37,354 bases of DNA from CAZHGD01 sp964531735. Its GTDB lineage: Bacteria > Armatimonadota > UBA10988. The notes beneath the pieces were generated by a model. It was given only the letters and a program-made list of their open reading frames with translations, ran no database searches and was not told the origin of the DNA. The stretch is from contig CAZHGD010000065.1 in the NCBI GenBank assembly GCA_964531735.1, positions 1-37,354 on the forward strand, written 5' to 3'. The translations under genes and the position numbers were made by a program. This document shows, piece after piece, positions 16,624 through 23,886 of the stretch. The stretch's first letter is position 1. Every line of letters starts with the position of its first letter.

Positions 16624-17637
16624 TTGGACAAGAAGGCTCTCGTCTACAAGGGCCTGCGCCCGGACTGCACCTGCTGCGACACGACGCTGCGCATTCTGCC
16701 CACCGGCGAGTGGCTGACGCTGTTCATGACCGGCGGCGACATCGAGCCGGAACTGGCCAACCACGTGGCGCTGTGCCGGTCACTCGACCAGGGCTACACG
16801 TGGTCGGCGAAGGAGACCGTGCTGCAGTCGCCGGACCGCGCCTGGACCATGTCCGAGGCGTGGTTCGAGGGCGAGGAACTGGTCGTGTTCGTGACCGGCC
16901 ATGCGGGCTACTTCGAGCAGTGGCACAACTACACCATTCGCTCGGCGGACAGCGGGCACACCTGGAGCGCGCCGGAAGTCTTCGCGCCGCTGCCGCGCCG
17001 GGCGTTCCTGAGGAACGTGGTCCAGACCTCCTGGGGCGAGTGGCTCGCGCCGTATCAGTACTACGAGCCGACGGGCGACCTCGACGCCTCGGTGCTCACC
17101 GACGGCTCGATCCAGCAGCCGTGGGTCGGCGTCATCATCAGTGGCGACGGCGGCCGCACCTGGTCGCACTCGAACCGCATCCGCGGGCATAGCTGGGCCG
17201 AGGCCAACGTGGTCGAGCTGCGGGATGGGCGGCTGGTCATGCTGGTTCGCCACGACGGCAGCGGCTGTCTGTGGCGCAGCGAGTCGACCGACCGCGGACG
17301 CACCTGGCCCGAGTTCGAGCGCACCGACATCCCGAACCCCGGCACCAAGTTCCGCCTGTTCCGCCTGCGCGACGGCCGCATCGCGCTGGTGCACAACCCG
17401 AACGCGCAGACGAGCCATCCGAACTCGAAGCACTACGCCGCCTGTCACCGCAACCCGCTGGCGCTGTGGGTCTCCGTAGACGACCTGGCGACCTGGGGCC
17501 ACCAACGCGTGCTGTGCGATTTCCCCGGTCAACTGGCGTACCCGGACGGCGTGGTGGACGAGGCGGAGGAGTACGTCCACTTCGCCTTCGACTACAACCG
17601 CCACGATGTGATCTACTGGGGCGCGAAGCTACCGTAG
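16624..17637 (+). CDS. Sialidase-fold (BNR/Asp-box) protein
   Basis: The 337-residue product has four good Asp boxes (S-x-D-x-G-x-T-W) at about residues 53-60 (SLDQGYTW), 107-114, 173-180 and 221-228, plus a decayed fifth (SVDDLATW, 284-291). That spacing is the signature of a six-bladed sialidase beta-propeller. True sialidases also need an arginine triad and Tyr/Glu pair, which I cannot assign, so a general exo-glycosidase or sugar-binding role is safer. I chose TTG 16624 because AGGAG (16610-16614) is 9 bases before it and the sequence upstream is Pro/Arg-rich with no domain character; GTG/ATG starts further up are possible. No signal peptide is seen, implying a cytoplasmic enzyme. It leads an apparent four-gene sugar operon. 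Confidence 0.75.
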   Translation: MDKKALVYKGLRPDCTCCDTTLRILPTGEWLTLFMTGGDIEPELANHVALCRSLDQGYTWSAKETVLQSPDRAWTMSEAWFEGEELVVFVTGHAGYFEQWHNYTIRSADSGHTWSAPEVFAPLPRRAFLRNVVQTSWGEWLAPYQYYEPTGDLDASVLTDGSIQQPWVGVIISGDGGRTWSHSNRIRGHSWAEANVVELRDGRLVMLVRHDGSGCLWRSESTDRGRTWPEFERTDIPNPGTKFRLFRLRDGRIALVHNPNAQTSHPNSKHYAACHRNPLALWVSVDDLATWGHQRVLCDFPGQLAYPDGVVDEAEEYVHFAFDYNRHDVIYWGAKLP

Positions 17638-17645
17638 CCGCAGCC

Positions 17646-17674
17646 TTGCCGCCGTCCCCCGTCTGTGCTACAAC
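17646..17674 (+). promoter_or_regulatory. Possible promoter for the GH172 operon
   Basis: TTGCCG (17646-17651), 17 bases, then TACAAC (17669-17674) preceded by TG as in an extended -10. Start would be near 17681, with GGAGG at 17701-17705 and the ATG at 17711. It could give the GH172 and later genes a promoter of their own within the run. Confidence 0.4.
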
Positions 17675-17710
17675 CCCGCGCGGTGACCATGTCCACCCGC
17701 GGAGGTAGCG

Positions 17711-18814
17711 ATGCTCGAACACCTGGCCACGCAGCGTGCGGGTCGCACCCGCCGGCAGAGCAGTTGGGATCGTACGGGGCGCAATCGCGACCATGCCACC
17801 GTAGCGCCGGGCGAGACCTGCGTGCTGGCCGACCTGAAGGGCGCCGGCGTCATTCGGCACCTCTGGGTGACCATCAGTCACGATGAAGACGCCTGGGCAC
17901 GCCGGCTGGTGCTGCGCATCTACTGGGATCAGCACGACGAGCCGTCGGTGCTGGTGCCGCTGGGCGACTTCTTCGGCGTCGGGCACGGCGTGATGGGCAA
18001 CTACCAGTGCGCGGTGCTGAACATGTCGGCCAACCAGGGGCAGAACCGCCACGCGGCGATGAACTGCTACTTCCCGATGCCGTTCGCCGACGGCTGCCGC
18101 ATCGAAGTGGAGAACCAGGGTCAGGCGCCCACCGGCGCGCTCTACTACTACGTAGACTACGACGAGCTGGACCGCCTGCCGGCCGACCAACTGCGTTTCC
18201 ACGCCTGCTGGCGGCGCGACAACCCGTGTCCCGAGCGCACCACCTTCGACGACCCGGCCGACCCCGACGTGAACCTGTCGGACACTACCAACTACCTGAT
18301 GCTCGACGCCGTCGGGCGGGGCCACTTCGTCGGCGTCAACCTGAGCATCCACAACCTCTACGGTGGTTGGTGGGGCGAGGGCGACGACATGTTCATGATC
18401 GACGGCGTCAAGTGGCCGCCGGACATGCACGGCACCGGCAGTGAGGACTACTTCTGCCACGCCTGGGGCATGCAGGTTCAGAACGCCTATCTCTACCACG
18501 GCGTCAGCTACCACAGCGGCGCGCCGTTCGCCTACAACGAGAAGATCACCGTCTACCGCTACCACGTCTGCGATCCGGTCATCTTCGATGAGAGCCTGCG
18601 GGTGAGCATCGAGCACGGGCACGCCAACGACCGCAGCGACGACTACAGTTCGACGGCCTACTGGTACCAGAGCCTGCCGCACCAGCCGCTGACGCTTCTG
18701 CCGGTGGCGGAGCGCCTGCCGCGGCCGGACGTGATCGTGCAGCCGGTGAACCTGCCGTTCGGCCTGCGAGGTCGCCGCCGCTCCGGTTCGCCGGTCAACC
18801 CCGACTTCGCCTAG
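17711..18814 (+). CDS. GH172 (DUF2961) family protein, cytoplasmic copy
   Basis: This 367-residue protein matches DUF2961, now glycoside hydrolase family 172, whose studied members act on alpha-D-fructofuranosides, difructose dianhydride I or D-arabinofuranosides. The N-terminal SSWDRTGRNRDHATVAPGET and LKGAGVIRHLWVTI, the WWGEGDD motif (Glu223) and GTGSEDYF (Glu245) are present; the two Glu correspond to the pair reported as catalytic. No signal peptide is seen, so it should act inside the cell on imported sugars. ATG 17711 follows GGAGG by 5 bases. The next gene begins 13 bases after its stop. A second, secreted GH172 gene lies two genes on, suggesting an outside/inside division of labour. 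Exact substrate cannot be read from sequence. Confidence 0.9.
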   Translation: MLEHLATQRAGRTRRQSSWDRTGRNRDHATVAPGETCVLADLKGAGVIRHLWVTISHDEDAWARRLVLRIYWDQHDEPSVLVPLGDFFGVGHGVMGNYQCAVLNMSANQGQNRHAAMNCYFPMPFADGCRIEVENQGQAPTGALYYYVDYDELDRLPADQLRFHACWRRDNPCPERTTFDDPADPDVNLSDTTNYLMLDAVGRGHFVGVNLSIHNLYGGWWGEGDDMFMIDGVKWPPDMHGTGSEDYFCHAWGMQVQNAYLYHGVSYHSGAPFAYNEKITVYRYHVCDPVIFDESLRVSIEHGHANDRSDDYSSTAYWYQSLPHQPLTLLPVAERLPRPDVIVQPVNLPFGLRGRRRSGSPVNPDFA

Positions 18815-18827
18815 CTGGAGCGAGGCT

Positions 18828-20978
18828 GTGCAGCGTGCACTCTCCGGTCGCTTCGCGCCGCGGGACGGGCTGCCCGAGTGGCTGCGCGTCCCGCGGTGGG
18901 CGACCTCGGATTCGCCGGTGTTCGAGGGCGGGGACGCGGGCCGAGCCGGCATGAACCTGGTCGTGCCGGACGGCCAGATCGTGCCGGGCGCCTGGTCGCC
19001 CGCACTCACCGAGCAACTGCTCTTGGGCTACGCCGAGCGCGGCGCCAACACCGTGCGCTGGGGCACCTTCTGGGGCGGCTGGGCCAAGTACCCGAGCCAG
19101 GTGGCGCCAGTCTGGCCTTACCTGCAGGATGGGTTCGACCCGCTCGCGCTGGCGATGTGCGTGGCGCGCCGGTACGGGCAGAAGGTGCTGGCCTACCTCA
19201 ACCCGAATGCCTGGATGGCCGGGCACCCGCTGCACGAGGTGGCGTGTGTGCGCCGGCCCGACGGCTCGCCCGATGACCGGCGACCTTACGGCCGCGTGAA
19301 CCTGGACGCGCGGTACGCCTGCCCGAACCACCCGGCCTTCCGCGAGTTCTACGAGCAGGCCATCGTCGAGCTGATCGGCGCCTACGGCGCCGACGGGTTG
19401 TACCTGGATGGCCTGTCGCCGCACGTCTGCTGCTGCGAGCACTGCCAGGCCGGTTACCGTGAGCACACCGGTGCCGACATACCCGCCGCCGCACAGACGC
19501 TGGCGGGCTGCGGCGTGCTGTGGGAGATGACTGCCGCGTACGCGCCGCTAGGCGACGTGGCCGAGGCCGAGTTGCAGCGCTATGTCGGCTGGCTGGGTGA
19601 GTGCTATACGGGGCTGACCCGCTGGCTGACTGCGACGGCCCGGGCGGTCGCGCCGACCGCGGTGGTGGTCTACCACACTTGGCCGAAGCCCGAATGCCAA
19701 GCCGACTACGACGCCACGCTGAACGAGATCTACGTTCGCGAGCCGTGGGCGTTCACGCTCTGGAAGCGCGCGGAGTTCGCCAACTGGGGTGATGTGTTCG
19801 AGGTGCCCTCGCTGGTCAACGTCTACCTGTCGCGGAGCGCCGGTGGCCTGGACCCGCGGCCGATCACCAGCGAGGTGGAAGCGCGGCACATGTACTGGCA
19901 GGCGCTGGCGAACGGCGCCTATCCGAACGGCTGGGGTCACCTGGGCATGGCGCGCCCGTTCGAGGTCATGGCCCAGCACGCCGACTGCTTCGACTTCGCG
20001 GCCACGCGGCCACTGCGAACGGTGGCGCTGCCGCGCTGGATGATGGCCGGTGGCGACGCGTTGCTGGCCGCGACGGCGCGGGCGTTGCCGCTGGATGGCG
20101 CCAGCCCGAGCGAGCGTTTCGTGGCGCCGGCGGTCGGCTGGTTCGCGGCGCTGCTGCACGGCGGTCTGCCGATCAAGCAGATGCACGCCAACCACCTCAC
20201 GGCGGCCAGCCTCGATGGCTTCGCGGCGCTCATCCTGGCCAACCACGCGCCGTTGAGCGACGACCAATGCGCGGCGGTGCGCGCCTTCGTGGCCGGCGGC
20301 GGCGGCCTGGTCGCCACGGGTCAGACGTCGTTGTGCGACGGTGACGGGCGAGCGCGCCCCGACCTCGCGCTCGCCGACGTGCTGGGTGTGAGCGCTGACG
20401 GCACGGCACATCTGCGCGCGTCGTGGCGCCAGAGCGACGGCGTCGGCGGGTCAGGACAGTGGCAGCCGGTCAGGGCGACGCGTGGGACGGTGCGCACCAC
20501 CGACGAGGATGGCCAGCCGGCGGTGGTGGCCCACGAATACGGGGCCGGCCGAGCGGTCTACCTGGCCGGCGGCCTCGACCGGCAGTACGGGCAGTCGGGC
20601 GACGGCGACCTGCGCGGGTGCCTCACCGGCGCGGTGGACTGGGTCAGTCGGGGCGCGGTGCCGTGCCGGATTGTCGGCGCCGGCGGTCGGGTGGGGCTGA
20701 GCGCGCTGGAGCAGCCGGAGCGGCGGCGCTGGCTGCTGCACCTGGTGTGCTACGCCGCGCCTTGGAACGAACCGTTCGACACGCTGCCCGTGGTGACCGA
20801 CACGGTGATGGCGATCCTGCCTCCGGCCGGTCTGGTCTTGCGGGCCGCTCGCGCCGTGCTGGCCGGCGAGCGCCTCGAAGTGACCGCCGCCGGCGACGGC
20901 GGCCTCCTGGTCCGGCTGACGCGCCTGGACGAGTACGAGATCGTCAGCATCGAGTGGGCCGACGACGGTACCTCTTGA
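18828..20978 (+). CDS. GH42-like putative glycosyl hydrolase with trimerisation-type domain
   Basis: The 716-residue protein has a TIM barrel with GADGLYLDGLSPH (about 187-199, Asp194) followed by CCCEHCQAGY (201-210), a Cys cluster common in barrels of the 'hypothetical glycosyl hydrolase 6'/GH42-like group. The middle-to-C-terminal part (about 430-600; GFAALILANHAPLSDDQC, FVAGGGGLVATGQ) resembles the beta-galactosidase trimerisation, glutamine-amidotransferase-like domain. No signal peptide is present. Start GTG 18828 has GGAGCGAGG just upstream and lies 13 bases after the GH172 stop, so it is translated from the same transcript. Which Glu/Asp pair is catalytic is unclear, and a classical GH42 NEP motif is not seen, so the reaction is uncertain. 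Confidence 0.75.
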   Translation: MQRALSGRFAPRDGLPEWLRVPRWATSDSPVFEGGDAGRAGMNLVVPDGQIVPGAWSPALTEQLLLGYAERGANTVRWGTFWGGWAKYPSQVAPVWPYLQDGFDPLALAMCVARRYGQKVLAYLNPNAWMAGHPLHEVACVRRPDGSPDDRRPYGRVNLDARYACPNHPAFREFYEQAIVELIGAYGADGLYLDGLSPHVCCCEHCQAGYREHTGADIPAAAQTLAGCGVLWEMTAAYAPLGDVAEAELQRYVGWLGECYTGLTRWLTATARAVAPTAVVVYHTWPKPECQADYDATLNEIYVREPWAFTLWKRAEFANWGDVFEVPSLVNVYLSRSAGGLDPRPITSEVEARHMYWQALANGAYPNGWGHLGMARPFEVMAQHADCFDFAATRPLRTVALPRWMMAGGDALLAATARALPLDGASPSERFVAPAVGWFAALLHGGLPIKQMHANHLTAASLDGFAALILANHAPLSDDQCAAVRAFVAGGGGLVATGQTSLCDGDGRARPDLALADVLGVSADGTAHLRASWRQSDGVGGSGQWQPVRATRGTVRTTDEDGQPAVVAHEYGAGRAVYLAGGLDRQYGQSGDGDLRGCLTGAVDWVSRGAVPCRIVGAGGRVGLSALEQPERRRWLLHLVCYAAPWNEPFDTLPVVTDTVMAILPPAGLVLRAARAVLAGERLEVTAAGDGGLLVRLTRLDEYEIVSIEWADDGTS

Positions 20979-21027
20979 GCGCCGGGCGCGCCTATGCTAG
21001 GCTCTGCGGCATCGCCTGGAGACCGCC

Positions 21028-23877
21028 ATGTCTCGCTCGCTCACGTGGGTTGTCACGGCGCTGCTGACCGCCGCCACGGCCGGCGCGGCCGGCCCGCTCA
21101 CGTACGCCGATTTCCTTCGTCAGATGACCGATCTGGACCGGCTGACGCACTTGCAGCCGGGCGTCACCGGCGGGCAGTTCTCCAGTTGGGACCGCGGCGA
21201 CCTCAAGCGCTGGGGCTGCAACGGCGACGCGGGCCAGTACCTGCGCGTCGAGCCCAACGGCGAAGCGGTGATGGTGGAGTTGGACGGGCCGGGCTGCCTC
21301 TACCGCATCTGGTCGGCCAATCCCATGGGCCGGCTGCGCATCTACCTCGACGGCGCTACCACGCCGAGCTTCGACTGGGACTTCGCGAAGCTGTTCACCG
21401 GCCAGATTGAGCCGTTCATCAGGCCCATCGTCTACCAGCGCGGTGGCCCGCAATCGGCCTCCGACGCCTACCTGCCGATTCCCTTCGCGCGCAAGATCAA
21501 GATCTGCGCCGACCGGAAACACGGGCAGTACTACCACTTCAACTACCTGCGCTTCCCGGCCGAGCAGGTGGTCGAGAGCTTCCGCCTGCCGCTGACCGCC
21601 GCCGAGCAGGAGCTGCTCCGGCGCGTCGCGGAGGCCTGGTCCAAGCCTGGCACCGATCCGAAGCCGGCCTTGCCGGGGCAGACGACGAGCCAGCAGTCGG
21701 CTGAGCTGCCGCCGGGCGGCAAGCTGGTCTTGCTCGACCGGCAAGGCGCCGGGGTGATCCGGGGCCTGCGTCTCAAGGTGCAGTCGAAGGAGCGCTGGCA
21801 CCAGCGCAAGCTTGTGCTGCAGGGCACCTGGGACGGTGCCGCCTGGCCACAAGTGCTGGCGCCGATGGGGCCGTTCTTCGGCTTCGACTGGGAGACGCCG
21901 GAGTGGGGCTCGTTGATCGCCGGCTGCCAGAAGGGCACCAGCTACTTCTACTATCCGATGCCGTTCCGCCGCTCGGGCCGGCTCGAGTTGCTCAGCCACC
22001 TGTCCAAGCCCGCGCAGGTCGAGGTGCAGGTGGACTGGGCGCCGCTGGACGCCGTGGCCGCCGACGGGCTCTACTTCTACGCCCGCTACCGCCGCGAGCC
22101 GAAGTGCCAGACGTTCGACTACCCGTTCGTCGAGACCGCCGGACGCGGGCATCTGGTGGGCATCACCTTGCAGGTGGACCACCCGGTGCCCGGCTGGTGG
22201 GGCGAGGGCGACGAGAAGGTCTGGGTTGATGACGACCAGTTCCCGCCGTGGATCGGCACCGGCTCGGAGGACTACTTCGGCGACGCCTGGGGCATCCGCT
22301 ACCTGCCGGCGCCGAGCTTCGGTTGCAGCCTGGACAAAGGCCACTGGACCTGCCCCTACCGCTGGCACTTCCTGGACCTGATCCCGTTCAGCAAGCGTCT
22401 GCGGATGACCATCGAGGCCTATGGCCCCAACGGCAGTGTCACCGGGCCGAACGAGTACGAGTTCGGCTCGGTGGCTTACTGGTACCAGCAGGAGGTGACG
22501 CCGCCGTTCGAGCAGTTGCGCGGCGTGGGCTACGTGGGCGCGAAGCGCCCCGGCGAGGCCCCGAGCCGGCAGGAGTACCACCCGGCGGTGTTCGCTCCGC
22601 TCGGACCCGATGACCTGCGCACCTACGGCTTGGCGCTGCCGTTCTGCCAGGAAGCCGAGGACCTGTACGAGCAGCCGGGCTGGCGCGGTCGGATCGTCAC
22701 CGATGCCGAACTGCCTTATGCGCTCAACGGCGAGCGCGGTGTCGACTTCGGCCAGGTCAAGCGCGGCGATGTGTTGGCCGAGTTCAAGCTACGCGTCGCC
22801 GAGGACGCCGTGTACCTGCCGAAGCTGGTCACGGCGCCGGTGAAGGAGACCGCTGCCGTGGAGTTGGCGGTCGATGGCCAGACCTGTCGCGGTGCCGGGC
22901 GCCCGGCGGCCAACCTGGTGGCGATGGAGGGCGTCTTCCTGGCCGCCGGCGAGCATCGCGTCCGGCTGCAGGCGGCCGAGGACGGGCCGTTCCTGCTCGA
23001 CGCGCTGCAACTGGTCACGGCGCCGCGCGAGCGCGACGCCCTGGAGGCCGAGGACCTGACCATCGTCGCGGCGACGGGCAGCGGGCCGTTGCCGCAGCCG
23101 AGCGCGCCGATGACGGGTCCGAGCGGCGGTCGCTTCCTGGAGTGGCACGCCACGGCGGTGGGCCAGGGCTTCGTGCTGAAGCTGCCGGCCAAGCGGCCGC
23201 GGGCCTATGTGCTGGGCCTGCGCCCGATGACCGGTCCTCACGCCGGCATCATCCAGGCGTACGTGGCCGGCCAGCCCATCGGGCCTTCGTTCGACCTGTA
23301 CGCGCCGGAGAAGCGACCGGGGCCGAGCGTGCTGCCGCTGGGCATGGTGCCGGGTGACGTGGTGGAGGTCGAACTGCGCCTGGTGGGCAGAAACCCCGCC
23401 TCGACCGCGGTCCACGCCGGTCTGGACTACTTCCGCTTCGAGCCGAAGCTCATCGGTCCCGAGACCGCGGCCGGCGTCTGGGCGCAAGTGCTGCGGACCA
23501 GGGGCTGCGAGCACCGCATCCAGGATCTGGGTGCCGAGTGGCTGGGCGGCCACCACCTCTGGCTGCAGCCGTGTGAGCGCGGCGGCTGGGTCGAGATTGG
23601 CCTGAACGTTCCGGAGGACGGCGAGTACGATCTCGTGGTGCGCTACACCACCTCCTGGGACTACGCCATTGTTCAGGCGGCCCTCGACGGCCAGGACCTG
23701 GGTGGCCGGTTCGACTGCTTCACGCGCGAGGTGCGCCTGAGCCAGCCGTTGACGCTGGGCCGCGCCAAGCTCCAGGCCGGCCGGCACGTGCTGCGGTTCC
23801 TGGCGGCGGACAAGAACGCCGAGTCGAAGGGCCACCTGATGGGCATCGACTATGTGGCGCTGAAGAGGGCACCGTAG
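21028..23877 (+). CDS. Secreted GH172 (DUF2961) protein with C-terminal beta-sandwich domains
   Basis: This 949-residue protein starts with a signal peptide (SLTWVVTALLTAATAGAAG) and then has a full DUF2961/GH172 domain to about residue 500. The motifs WWGEGDE (Glu393) and GTGSEDYFGDAWG (Glu414) are 21 residues apart, the same spacing as the catalytic Glu270/Glu291 I recall for the bifidobacterial family member. The remaining ~450 residues contain two or three beta-sandwich regions (for example EYDLVVRYTTSWDYAIVQ) that look like carbohydrate-binding modules. ATG 21028 follows TGGAG (21017-21021). It is 49 bases after the GH42-like gene and closes the operon; it converges on the 23881-26796 gene with three bases between stops. 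TATGCT at 20993 is a weak -10 candidate only. Confidence 0.88.
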   Translation: MSRSLTWVVTALLTAATAGAAGPLTYADFLRQMTDLDRLTHLQPGVTGGQFSSWDRGDLKRWGCNGDAGQYLRVEPNGEAVMVELDGPGCLYRIWSANPMGRLRIYLDGATTPSFDWDFAKLFTGQIEPFIRPIVYQRGGPQSASDAYLPIPFARKIKICADRKHGQYYHFNYLRFPAEQVVESFRLPLTAAEQELLRRVAEAWSKPGTDPKPALPGQTTSQQSAELPPGGKLVLLDRQGAGVIRGLRLKVQSKERWHQRKLVLQGTWDGAAWPQVLAPMGPFFGFDWETPEWGSLIAGCQKGTSYFYYPMPFRRSGRLELLSHLSKPAQVEVQVDWAPLDAVAADGLYFYARYRREPKCQTFDYPFVETAGRGHLVGITLQVDHPVPGWWGEGDEKVWVDDDQFPPWIGTGSEDYFGDAWGIRYLPAPSFGCSLDKGHWTCPYRWHFLDLIPFSKRLRMTIEAYGPNGSVTGPNEYEFGSVAYWYQQEVTPPFEQLRGVGYVGAKRPGEAPSRQEYHPAVFAPLGPDDLRTYGLALPFCQEAEDLYEQPGWRGRIVTDAELPYALNGERGVDFGQVKRGDVLAEFKLRVAEDAVYLPKLVTAPVKETAAVELAVDGQTCRGAGRPAANLVAMEGVFLAAGEHRVRLQAAEDGPFLLDALQLVTAPRERDALEAEDLTIVAATGSGPLPQPSAPMTGPSGGRFLEWHATAVGQGFVLKLPAKRPRAYVLGLRPMTGPHAGIIQAYVAGQPIGPSFDLYAPEKRPGPSVLPLGMVPGDVVEVELRLVGRNPASTAVHAGLDYFRFEPKLIGPETAAGVWAQVLRTRGCEHRIQDLGAEWLGGHHLWLQPCERGGWVEIGLNVPEDGEYDLVVRYTTSWDYAIVQAALDGQDLGGRFDCFTREVRLSQPLTLGRAKLQAGRHVLRFLAADKNAESKGHLMGIDYVALKRAP

Positions 23878-23886
23878 CGGCTACGG
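23872..23886. terminator. Small palindrome shared by two stop codons
   Basis: CCGTAG-CGG-CTACGG is a perfect 6-bp dyad whose arms contain the TAG stop of the plus gene (23875-23877) and the stop of the minus gene (23881-23883). It is short and lacks T-runs, so terminator function is doubtful. Confidence 0.3.

Noticed and set aside
16624..17637. Bona fide exo-alpha-sialidase
   Set aside because: Asp boxes are clear, but the arginine triad and Tyr/Glu catalytic pair could not be identified, so only the fold is claimed.
20993..20998. TATGCT as an internal promoter before the second GH172 gene
   Set aside because: No -35 match at 16-18 bases upstream, and the short gap to the previous gene is more consistent with an operon.
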